14,765 nucleotides of DNA. It comes from an uncultured Muribaculaceae bacterium (GTDB taxonomy: Bacteria; Bacteroidota; Bacteroidia; Bacteroidales; Muribaculaceae). The DNA lies in assembly GCA_934590135.1 (NCBI GenBank), contig CAKTOT010000056.1, forward strand, positions 1-14,765, read 5' to 3'. The position numbers were made by a program, and so were the translations under genes. Below are positions 8,226 to 14,231 of this stretch, in pieces. The notes beneath the pieces were generated by a model, which worked only from the letters and a program-made list of their open reading frames with translations, did not search any database and was not told the DNA's origin. The first letter of the stretch is position 1, and the number at the start of each line of letters is the position of its first letter.

Positions 8226-9761
8226 ATGAGACATAAATCAATACTCGCCATCATATCCGCCATTGCCATTGCAGCAACACAGCTTTCACCGTCAAAAGCC
8301 TATGCGCGTAATGCGCCAGCGCCCGAAGGAGGAGACTGCTACATGTATTATACATATAAAGACGAAGGAACAGGGTTATATGGGGTTAAATACCAAGATG
8401 AGACTGTGATAATACCCCAATACGCGGAATTGCGCGGAGTGAACAAAGTGGCCCTATTTGCATACAGAGATGCCGAAACCGACAAATGGGGATTAGTGTC
8501 CACATACGACATCATCACCCCGCCTATATATGACAGCATAGAGATTGTTGAGGGAAAGAGTAGCGATAAAGTATTCGCGGACGTCTCTCTAAACGGCAAA
8601 CACGGCCTACTATCTCCATTAGGCAACGAGATCTTGCCTTTGGAGTATGACTCTATCGGACAACCGTACTGGGACCCGGACGTGTTAGAATACAAGTGGG
8701 GTAAAAACAAGGTTTACCCACGCGTGTTCCCTGTAAAGAAGAATGGGCAATGGCAGATTGTAACTTTCTACAACGCCGTTGTCGTAGACAATTTTCCTGC
8801 CGAGTTACTCGAAAACGGAAGCATCAAATCCGACATAAAAGACAAAGTTTTAAAGGACTTAATCGGCAAACCATACAAAGAATTGGTAAAGCGTGCAAAG
8901 AAGGACGAATCAATCGCTACCATGATTGAAAAAAACGACAGTGGAGACCTTCGCTATGCCGATTTTGCCGCGCCCAGGTGGCCGAATCCTGAAATACCCT
9001 CTACAGACATCGAAATTTACGGACAAAAAGGCAAAGTCAACGAGCTGGGCGTCATTTGGGTCGAAAATGATTTCAACATCGGGAGATGCATTCCCAGTCT
9101 TAACCCCTACAATATCTACAAGATGCTGGAACGGCTCAAAGAAAACGCGCCAAAGACGATTGGATACGCCTGGTATCAAAACTACGACCCGACGTTGCAA
9201 CAAGAGATTGACGCTTCCAAGAAGAACGTAAACGACTATTACATAAACGGCCTTACCGATATTGCCCAGGTGTGCAAAGCCTCGGGCCTCGAAGACAGCG
9301 AGTTTTATAACTGGGTAATAAACGATTTAAAACAGAGGGGCGAAATCACAATAACACTTGAGCGCAAACTTGCAGACGATGCCGCTAAAATCGAATGGGA
9401 AAACCGCATCGATGCCATATCAAACTCGATTGTAGGCACGCTAAACAGCGCAATGAGCGTGCTTGAAAGCTCCGGGAGCAATGCCGCAAGCTCGTCTGAC
9501 AGCGCCTCTTCGCCGACATCCGCCTCATCGCGTACTTCTGCCTCAAAAGGCAATAAGTACAATCTATCTGAACAGCACTCATATAACTCCGACAAACGCG
9601 TGTATGCAAGCTACGACTCGATGTTGGCTGCATACTTTGCCGGAAATCGCCATGCTTCAATCTCTGAAAAGGAGGAATGGCAAAGCAAGATGAAATCACT
9701 GCGCACCAAGTGGGAAAGCAAGGGCAAGTCATTTCCGCATTCGTCCAACGAAGACAGATAA
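8226..9761 (+). CDS. Secreted WG-repeat protein of unknown function
   Basis: This 511-residue protein has a signal peptide (hydrophobic 6-20, likely cleavage after AYA at 25-27). The N-terminal third carries four degenerate WG-type repeats at about 50-72, 86-107, 124-146 and 173-192. They read GLYGVKYQDETVIIPQYAEL, DKWGLVSTYDIITPPIYDSI, GKHGLLSPLGNEILPLEYDS and a weaker GQWQIVTFYNAVVVDNFP. WG repeats form beta structure seen in many surface or periplasmic proteins; the role here is unknown. The middle (about 200-410) is mostly polar and helical and matches no family I know. A Ser/Ala-rich low-complexity linker lies at about 415-445, followed by a short charged tail with EKEEWQSKMKSLRTKWESKG. 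The base composition looks more AT-rich than the neighbouring genes, which could mean transfer or simply weaker selection. A promoter precedes it and a shared hairpin follows. Confidence 0.8.
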   Translation: MRHKSILAIISAIAIAATQLSPSKAYARNAPAPEGGDCYMYYTYKDEGTGLYGVKYQDETVIIPQYAELRGVNKVALFAYRDAETDKWGLVSTYDIITPPIYDSIEIVEGKSSDKVFADVSLNGKHGLLSPLGNEILPLEYDSIGQPYWDPDVLEYKWGKNKVYPRVFPVKKNGQWQIVTFYNAVVVDNFPAELLENGSIKSDIKDKVLKDLIGKPYKELVKRAKKDESIATMIEKNDSGDLRYADFAAPRWPNPEIPSTDIEIYGQKGKVNELGVIWVENDFNIGRCIPSLNPYNIYKMLERLKENAPKTIGYAWYQNYDPTLQQEIDASKKNVNDYYINGLTDIAQVCKASGLEDSEFYNWVINDLKQRGEITITLERKLADDAAKIEWENRIDAISNSIVGTLNSAMSVLESSGSNAASSSDSASSPTSASSRTSASKGNKYNLSEQHSYNSDKRVYASYDSMLAAYFAGNRHASISEKEEWQSKMKSLRTKWESKGKSFPHSSNEDR

Positions 9762-9826
9762 ACCTCCTGTCACGGCACTGTGCCAACACCGCGCCATAAA
9801 AAAGGCTCCGGGGCATATAACCCCTC

Positions 9827-9884
9827 ATAAATACGCCAATAGCCGCTGTCACCGTTCCCGGCCAGCGGCTATTGGCGTATTTAT
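9827..9884. terminator. Perfect 22-bp hairpin between convergent genes
   Basis: The arms at 9827-9848 and 9863-9884 are perfectly complementary over 22 bases, with a 14-base loop. The outer ends are AT-rich (ATAAATA / TATTTAT) and the inner stem is GC-rich. It lies between the stop of the plus-strand WG-repeat gene (9761) and the stop of the minus-strand gene ending at 9898. It is therefore well placed as a bidirectional transcription terminator. Confidence 0.75.
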
Positions 9885-9897
9885 AGGCAGCAAGCGG

Positions 9898-10314
9898 CTA
9901 ACGCAACGCTTTCGAAACAGGCTTGGCGCGTTCTTCCATCTTGTCGTATTCGGCCATCAATTCGTTGTAGGCACTCACGTTGGAGCTGTCCAAGCGGCCG
10001 AGGCGATTGCGACTGCGTAAATACGAGATAAAGGTGTTCAAATACTTGAACTCGTCCGTAGCAGCTACTTCGAGGAACATTTGCTCGTACTTATCGGGGT
10101 CTGCTTGCAACATCTCCCCTACTTTGTAGTCCAAAAATGCGGTAAGTCCGCGCGCATTGGAGATTATAGCCGCATCGTCAGCCGCCGTCTTATCCTTATG
10201 CTTCTTGATCTTAGTGTATAAGGTTTTGCACTCGCCCGGATTGTAAACTTTCTGTGCGGATGTGACGCTGCACGCAATCATCACTGCACTAAGTATTAGC
10301 AATAATCGTCTCAT
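9898..10314 (-). CDS. Small exported protein, member of the tandem paralog family (copy 4)
   Basis: This protein has 138 residues if started at ATG 10312-10314 (MRRLLLILS). An upstream in-frame ATG at 10327-10329 would only add MTLTY in front of the signal sequence. The hydrophobic leader ends either at C15 (VMIAC, weak lipobox) or at TSA 18-20 (signal peptidase I), so lipidation is uncertain. The mature part aligns by eye with copies 1 and 2: GECKTLYTKIKKH, then AIISNARGLTAFLD where they have MIQQARGLNAFLD, and later SSNVSAYNELMAEYDK where they have DNKKAYDEYESELDK. It is predicted mostly alpha-helical. I recognise no named family. It is the last gene of the minus-strand array, 43 bases after the preceding gene, and is followed by the 22-bp hairpin. 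Confidence 0.75.
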   Translation of the reverse strand: MRRLLLILSAVMIACSVTSAQKVYNPGECKTLYTKIKKHKDKTAADDAAIISNARGLTAFLDYKVGEMLQADPDKYEQMFLEVAATDEFKYLNTFISYLRSRNRLGRLDSSNVSAYNELMAEYDKMEERAKPVSKALR

Positions 10315-10357
10315 ATATGTTAGTGTCAAGTGTCACTAATACACGTCACGTGCCATA

Positions 10358-10888
10358 TCAATGTCCGTCATCCTCTCCGGGGTCAAAATTGGACTGCGTG
10401 GACAATGCTTCATTAAGCACAAACTGCAACTCGGAGGATAAATCCGACTGACGGCGTGCACGTTTGCGCAAGTCCTCCGGAATATTCTCAAGGCTTTCGG
10501 CCAGATACAGGAAACCGGACAGCTGAGTGGCATACATCATCGGCTTGGACGAACGTATCGTTTGGAACGAATTCATAGCGGCTTGGGCATCCTTTCCGGC
10601 CATTTGCCGCGTGTTGTTCAATGCATTGATCATCGGAGCAATCAACGCTTCGCATTGTGTCACAAGGCTCTCAATGTCTTTCTCCTGTATATCATAGTTC
10701 AAGTCGAGCAAGCGCTGACATTCCACGCTGTCGTATGCCTCGGTCGGCGTAATCGTCTCTTGAACCGTAGCGGTGCTGTCCGTGTCCGAAGGCTTGTCAC
10801 CCTTGCCCGAGCCGCATGCGGCAAGAATCATTATCAGTATGCCCACAATCACTGCCAACCAGTGACGCAGTCCGGCAAAAATCATCAT
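10358..10888 (-). CDS. Divergent small lipoprotein in the tandem array (copy 3)
   Basis: This 176-residue protein has a clear lipoprotein signal: a hydrophobic stretch at 11-24 ending in ILAAC (C25). A Gly/Ser/Asp/Thr-rich linker (26-50) follows, as is common for outer-membrane-anchored lipoproteins. The mature region has SVECQRLLDL (C57), matching in place and spacing the [KE]C..L segment that opens the other three proteins, and MINALNNTRQ near the place of their LNAFL motif. Beyond that, similarity is weak, so membership in the same family is tentative. The remainder is predicted helical with a polar acidic tail (DPGEDDGH). The start may be either of the two adjacent ATGs. A hairpin lies in the 89-base gap before it. 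Function unknown. Confidence 0.75.
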   Translation of the reverse strand: MMIFAGLRHWLAVIVGILIMILAACGSGKGDKPSDTDSTATVQETITPTEAYDSVECQRLLDLNYDIQEKDIESLVTQCEALIAPMINALNNTRQMAGKDAQAAMNSFQTIRSSKPMMYATQLSGFLYLAESLENIPEDLRKRARRQSDLSSELQFVLNEALSTQSNFDPGEDDGH

Positions 10889-10919
10889 AAGTTGTTTCTC
10901 TCAATAAAGTTAGATGTAT

Positions 10920-10955
10920 AGCCACGCATACACCGTTATGAGTATATGCGTGGCT
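10920..10955. terminator. 11-bp hairpin inside the lipoprotein array
   Basis: AGCCACGCATA (10920-10930) and its exact complement at 10945-10955 enclose a 14-base loop. It sits between the stop of copy 2 (10978) and the start of copy 3 (10888), transcribed on the minus strand. No T-tract follows on the minus strand, so partial termination, or a processing site that sets relative expression, is as likely as full termination. Confidence 0.45.
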
Positions 10956-10977
10956 TGTTTAGTTTATGGTCTACGGA

Positions 10978-11418
10978 TTATTGGCCCAAAGCCTCTGCGC
11001 CACCGGCCTTGAAAGCGGCTTCAAAAGCCTTGGTCAGCTTTTCGTTGAGGGCGTCATTGGCCTCCGACAGCTTCTTGTATGCTTCGACATTGTCACCTTC
11101 GAGTTCGTCCATGTCATAGGCACTTTCGAGCTTATTGACAAACTTCTGATAAAAGTTGCCTTGGTCGTTGCTTTCTTCGCTCAGCTTTTGGAAGTCATCG
11201 CCATCCTTAACGTCGGCCATCTTGTCTGCAATTCCGCAAAGGTAAGCATTGAGAGCCTGAGCTTGAGATATCATATCGGCATAATCATCCTGAGTTAGGT
11301 CATCACCACCCTGGATTTTCTCCTGAAGTTGTTCGCATTTCTTCAAGTCATAGCCGCCACAGGATGTCAGTCCGAGAGTCAGGACAAACACGCTGAGTAT
11401 CAAAAAAAGTTGTTTCAT
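10978..11418 (-). CDS. Small helical lipoprotein, tandem paralog family (copy 2)
   Basis: This 146-residue protein has a textbook lipoprotein leader: MKQLFLILSVFVLTLGLTSC with the lipobox cysteine at C20. The mature protein is short, acidic and predicted alpha-helical. It shares KKCEQLQEKI (C28), DDLTQDDYADMISQAQALNAYL (39-60), YDMDELEGDNVEAYKKL and a C-terminal KLTKAFEA segment with copy 1. The two leaders also match closely in DNA: a 16-base identical block reads AGGACAAACACGCTGA on the plus strand at 11381-11396 and 11898-11913. Copy 2 has an extra cysteine (C61) directly after the LNAYL motif, where copy 1 has Asp. Function unknown; an envelope-anchored periplasmic or surface role is inferred from the leader only. 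Confidence 0.82.
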   Translation of the reverse strand: MKQLFLILSVFVLTLGLTSCGGYDLKKCEQLQEKIQGGDDLTQDDYADMISQAQALNAYLCGIADKMADVKDGDDFQKLSEESNDQGNFYQKFVNKLESAYDMDELEGDNVEAYKKLSEANDALNEKLTKAFEAAFKAGGAEALGQ

Positions 11419-11488
11419 CTTAATTCTATTATTAGATTATTAGTACGCTTCTGATTAAATCGTATTGGTCTATACGGAATACACGTAT

Positions 11489-11935
11489 TTATTCGGTCAC
11501 GGCTTCGAGAGCTTTATCCGTGAGTTTCTTTCCGACTTCTATACCATGTTCTTTATACTTATCCAGTTCGGATTCGTACTCATCGTAGGCTTTCTTATTG
11601 TCCTCGTTGAGCTCGTCCATGGCGGCGGCACTCTTCAGCGTGCTGTCGAAGGTCATGGCATATTTACCCTCATCCATCTTTGCGGATTCCTGAATGTATT
11701 CGGTAATCTCGTCAAGATCCATATTTTCCATTTTGGATACACGGGTGTCCAAGAATGCATTAAGGCCGCGGGCTTGTTGTATCATCTCGGCATAGTCGTC
11801 CTGTGTCAGCTCGTCGCCGTTATCTACTTTTTCCTGTAAGGCTTTGCATTTGTCAAGGTCATAGCTGCCTGAACCGCACGAAGACATACCGAACGCAAGG
11901 ACAAACACGCTGAAAATCAAAAAGAGTTGTTTCAT
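11489..11935 (-). CDS. Small helical lipoprotein, tandem paralog family (copy 1)
   Basis: This protein has 148 residues when started at the ATG at 11933-11935. That start places MKQLFLIFSVFVLAFGMSSC in line with the leader of copy 2 and C20 at the lipobox. A longer reading to 11977 would put 14 polar residues before the signal peptide and is less likely. The mature part reads GSGSYDLDKCKALQEKV (C30), ELTQDDYAEMIQQARGLNAFLD (42-63), then a helical, highly charged stretch with AAAMDELNEDNKKAYDEYESELDKYKEHG. No enzyme motif is visible. It is the promoter-proximal gene of the four-gene minus-strand array, with a strong promoter about 90 bases upstream. The family is not one I can name. Confidence 0.82.
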   Translation of the reverse strand: MKQLFLIFSVFVLAFGMSSCGSGSYDLDKCKALQEKVDNGDELTQDDYAEMIQQARGLNAFLDTRVSKMENMDLDEITEYIQESAKMDEGKYAMTFDSTLKSAAAMDELNEDNKKAYDEYESELDKYKEHGIEVGKKLTDKALEAVTE

Positions 11936-12021
11936 CTTGTTTTTAGGTTGTTGTGATTTAACTTTGGTTACTTTCATCGGGCGATATGGCTGCTATAAAG
12001 GCATACACATACGCGCCGCCA

Positions 12022-12052
12022 CAAAGATACACATAATTTTTGCTTACCGCAA
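12022..12052 (-). promoter_or_regulatory. Promoter for the lipoprotein array
   Basis: On the minus strand a TTG (12052-12050) is followed after exactly 20 bases by TATCTTTG (12029-12022), a perfect match to the Bacteroidetes -7 box TAnnTTTG with ideal spacing. It predicts a leader of about 80 bases to the ATG at 11935. It faces away from the sigma factor promoter at 12144-12174. Confidence 0.75.
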
Positions 12053-12143
12053 GCCTATGCAAACTAAAAGAAGAGCAACCTTTAATTTGCAGCGAAAAAC
12101 GATGATGAGAAATGGGAAAAATACGTTAAAGGCGCCTCGCATC

Positions 12144-12174
12144 TTGGTCGTATGACGGATAATGCGTAACTTTG
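12144..12174 (+). promoter_or_regulatory. Promoter for the ECF sigma factor operon
   Basis: TTG (12144-12146), a 20-base spacer and TAACTTTG (12167-12174) form a consensus Bacteroidetes housekeeping promoter. The -7 box covers the TTG codon at 12172, so that codon cannot be the translation start. This supports the ATG at 12211. The -33 elements of the two divergent promoters are about 91 bases apart. Confidence 0.75.
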
Positions 12175-12210
12175 GCAAATAAACGATGCACAACCGCACG
12201 CCACAGCACA

Positions 12211-12786
12211 ATGTCAATATTCCAAGAAAAGACCAAAGACAACACAGACGATGCACAACTGATTATGGAGTTGCGTTCGCCTCAGACGTGCCGTGCGGCA
12301 TTCGGACGGGTTATCGCCCTATATACCGAACCTTTGTACCGACAAATCAGACGTATGGTGCAAAACCATGACGATGCCAACGACCTGCTGCAAAACACCT
12401 TCATTAAAGCGTGGTCTTCGCTTGAAAATTTCAGAGGCGATGCACGCCTGTCCACCTGGCTCTACAAAATAGCCATCAACGAGAGCCTCACGTTCCTCGA
12501 ACGCGAACGTCGCCGCCTCAATATCTCGCTGGACGACCAGCAGGCAATGCTGGTCAACACCATCGAAGGCGACCCGTACTTTGACGGTGACCGGGCACAA
12601 CGTCTGCTGCGCGAAGCCGTTGCCACCCTCCCCGAAAAGCAACGCCTTGTATTCAATATGAAGTACTTCGACGAAATGAAATACGAGGATATGTCCGCAA
12701 TCCTCGGCACAAGCGTAGGCGCACTCAAGACTTCCTACCATTTTGCCGTAAAAAAAATCGAAAATTTTATCGAAAAAAATCAATAA
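12211..12786 (+). CDS. ECF-type RNA polymerase sigma factor
   Basis: This 191-residue sigma-70-family factor has the two-domain ECF layout. Sigma2 lies at about 25-100, with the core-binding and -10-recognition segments DDANDLLQNTFIKAWSSL (54-71) and FRGDARLSTWLYKIAINE (74-91). Sigma4 lies at about 130-185, with LPEKQRLVFNMKYFDEMKYED followed by the helix-turn-helix SAILGTSVGALKTSYHFAVKK. The ATG at 12211 is chosen because an in-frame TTG at 12172 falls inside the -7 box. It would direct core polymerase to a separate promoter class and is probably held inactive by the membrane protein encoded downstream. Transcription from a housekeeping-type promoter suggests constant basal synthesis with post-translational control. 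The target genes cannot be read from the window. Confidence 0.93.
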   Translation: MSIFQEKTKDNTDDAQLIMELRSPQTCRAAFGRVIALYTEPLYRQIRRMVQNHDDANDLLQNTFIKAWSSLENFRGDARLSTWLYKIAINESLTFLERERRRLNISLDDQQAMLVNTIEGDPYFDGDRAQRLLREAVATLPEKQRLVFNMKYFDEMKYEDMSAILGTSVGALKTSYHFAVKKIENFIEKNQ

Positions 12787-12939
12787 CGACATTAAACCTT
12801 CGCCGCTGCCGCAAGTCTATACTTACAAAAAGCTCCGAAGCCGGGGCCGAAAGATTAGATGACACGGACGGCGATAAAACGCCGAGACGACAAAACCTAA
12901 CCGCTTCAAAAAACAACAAAACCTTTCTCATATTATTAT

Positions 12940-13392
12940 ATGAAACAACCCGAAGATAAAGACTTGCAAGAAAAATGCTCGCGCCGCGACGGCCTCACCG
13001 TCCCCGAGGGCTACTTCGCGGACTTTGCTTCCAAAATGGCGGCAAACCTGCCCGAACGTCCCGAGCTGGAAGACCCCGTCACCATAGCACGTGTAGCCCA
13101 ACCGCGCACTCTATGGCATCGCATACGTCCATACGCCTATATGGCAGCAATGTTTGCCGGCGTATGGTGTATGCTCAAGATGTTTACTCTGATGTCGCAC
13201 ACCGACGAAATGACTATAGACAACAACCCCACACTGGCCTCGGCCGTGGACAATCCCCAATTTATCGACGAATACTTTATAGATGACGTCAACCAATGGG
13301 AACTCTATGATTCGCTGATGGCCGACAGCATTGACGTCCAAATGCTCGAAGCAGACAGCACGGCATTCGCCGCAACCATGACCAGACAATAA
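12940..13392 (+). CDS. Single-pass membrane protein, putative anti-sigma factor
   Basis: This 150-residue protein has a cytoplasmic N-terminus of about 65 residues, one transmembrane helix (about 66-85, YAYMAAMFAGVWCMLKMFTL) and an acidic periplasmic domain. The N-terminal GLTVPEGYFADFASKM (18-33) contains the VPEGYF motif that I associate with membrane proteins encoded beside Bacteroidetes ECF sigma factors. There is no HxxxCxxC zinc motif, so it is not a classical zinc-binding anti-sigma factor. The C-terminal half repeats D/E-rich segments (FIDEYFIDDVNQWELYDSLMADSID). It follows the sigma gene after 153 bases and precedes the CpxP-like gene by 3 bases, so the last two are co-transcribed. 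Anti-sigma function is inferred from topology and position. Confidence 0.7.
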   Translation: MKQPEDKDLQEKCSRRDGLTVPEGYFADFASKMAANLPERPELEDPVTIARVAQPRTLWHRIRPYAYMAAMFAGVWCMLKMFTLMSHTDEMTIDNNPTLASAVDNPQFIDEYFIDDVNQWELYDSLMADSIDVQMLEADSTAFAATMTRQ

Positions 13393-13395
13393 AAA

Positions 13396-13863
13396 ATGAA
13401 AAGGAAAAGCATCCTAATATCCGCACTCATCCTTGCTGTTGCTATGCCCATGATGGCTCCGGCTCAACATATGTCCGACGAAAACCGCATCGCCTGGACC
13501 GGAGAAATGCGCAAATACAAGCACCAATGGCTCACCAAAGAGCTTGACCTGTCCACCGAGCAGTCGCACAAGTTCTTTGATTTGTACGACGAGATGGAAG
13601 ACGAACTCGAGCGCATATATCGCGAAACTCGCAGCCTCGAAAGCCGTACCCTGCGCAACGACAAAGCCACCGACACCGAATGTGAGGCCGCCGCTCGCGC
13701 CGTATTCGAGCAAAAAAAGGATGAGGCCGAAATCGAGCTCCAATACTTCGATAAATTCAAGGAGATACTTACGCCGCAACAGCTTCTGCGCCTTCGTAGC
13801 GCCGAGCGCGCATTTGTGCAACACGTAGTCAATGCGCACAAACGCCGCCGCACCGCTAAGTAA
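13396..13863 (+). CDS. Spy/CpxP-like periplasmic LTxxQ protein
   Basis: This 155-residue protein has a signal peptide (MKRKSILISALILAVAMPMM, likely cleavage after APA at 21-23). The mature part is all-helical and strongly charged. It carries two LTxxQ-type motifs, LSTEQ (52-56) and LTPQQ (125-129), the hallmark of the Spy/CpxP/CnrX superfamily of periplasmic chaperones and stress sensors. WTGEMRKYKHQWLTKELDLSTEQ and RRLR-type basic clusters fit the family. It starts 3 bases after the anti-sigma candidate stops. In such modules it may sense misfolded envelope proteins or metal and relay this to the anti-sigma factor, or act as a chaperone output. Which applies here is not visible. No Cys or His metal cluster is evident. 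Confidence 0.8.
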   Translation: MKRKSILISALILAVAMPMMAPAQHMSDENRIAWTGEMRKYKHQWLTKELDLSTEQSHKFFDLYDEMEDELERIYRETRSLESRTLRNDKATDTECEAAARAVFEQKKDEAEIELQYFDKFKEILTPQQLLRLRSAERAFVQHVVNAHKRRRTAK

Positions 13864-13921
13864 TTTCCACCACCATACCCCTTCACGCGCCATCGGCGCC
13901 TTCACAGCGGCCAAAGACATA

Positions 13922-13952
13922 CGGCGACATCCCCTCAATCGGGATGCCGCCG
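13922..13952 (+). terminator. Terminator of the sigma factor operon
   Basis: CGGCGACATCCC (13922-13933) pairs with GGGATGCCGCCG (13941-13952), with one mismatch (A13927) and a 7-base loop. CTTTTATT follows directly. It lies about 60 bases after the CpxP-like stop and fits an intrinsic terminator on the plus strand. Confidence 0.75.
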
Positions 13953-13991
13953 CTTTTATTGCGTGACCGCACCCTCGGATATTATAAGGCC

Positions 13992-14140
13992 ATGGGAAAG
14001 ATGGGAGCTACGGGAACTATGACATTGTTCTCAGCTTTACTATTGTTCTCGTTACAGCATTACCATTGTTCTCATCACTCTATTTACTCTCATTACTCCT
14101 GTTACTCTCATTACTCCTATTACCGTCCCATTATTCCCAT
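13992..14140. repeat. 18-bp-periodic tract bounded by an imperfect inverted repeat
   Basis: The 368-base gap 13864-14231 holds no gene that I believe. Besides two terminators it contains a pyrimidine-rich periodic tract. ATTGTTCTC occurs at 14024, 14042 and 14065. TTACTCTCATTACTCCT occurs exactly at 14084-14100 and 14102-14118 (period 18). The tract is flanked by ATGGGAAAGATGGGA (13992-14006) and its complement at 14126-14140, matching at 13 of 15 positions. It may be a small degenerate mobile or structural element; nothing shows that it is transcribed. Confidence 0.55.
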
Positions 14141-14166
14141 TACGCCTTGCTGTCCATCGATAATAC

Positions 14167-14198
14167 AAAAAAGGTGGATGCGCCTCGGCGCATCCACC
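14167..14198 (-). terminator. Intrinsic terminator of the minus-strand secreted protein gene
   Basis: GGTGGATGCGC (14173-14183) and its exact complement (14188-14198) form an 11-bp stem with a 4-base loop. On the minus strand the stem is followed by six T residues (A-run at 14167-14172 on plus). This is a canonical Rho-independent terminator, about 34 bases after the stop codon of the gene at 14232. Confidence 0.9.
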
Positions 14199-14231
14199 CT
14201 ATGTTGAAATAATCGTGTGTAAAGCTAAGCC

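Noticed and set aside
11465..11839. Plus-strand open frame opposite lipoprotein copy 1
   Set aside because: Hydrophobic translation here is the mirror of an acidic helical protein on the other strand. The lipoprotein has a signal peptide, a paralog and a promoter.
11936..11977. Upstream start for lipoprotein copy 1
   Set aside because: It would put a basic polar stretch before the signal peptide. The paralog begins exactly at the MKQLF methionine.
12172..12210. N-terminal extension of the sigma factor from a TTG codon
   Set aside because: The TTG is part of the -7 promoter box, so it would lie upstream of the transcript start. The ATG at 12211 is preferred.
12319..12792. Minus-strand open frame opposite the sigma factor gene
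   Set aside because: It overlaps almost all of a clear ECF sigma gene and has no recognisable domain.
12851..12890. Small hairpin CGGCG-ATAAAA-CGCCG after the sigma factor gene
   Set aside because: A 5-bp stem without a T-tract is too weak to call a terminator. The downstream genes belong functionally to the same module.
13944..14207. Plus-strand open frame of 87 codons (MPPLLLRDRTLGYY...)
   Set aside because: It starts inside the terminator stem. Its protein is a His/Ser/Tyr hexapeptide artefact of the 18-base repeat, and it runs through the opposite-strand terminator. There is no promoter or family resemblance.
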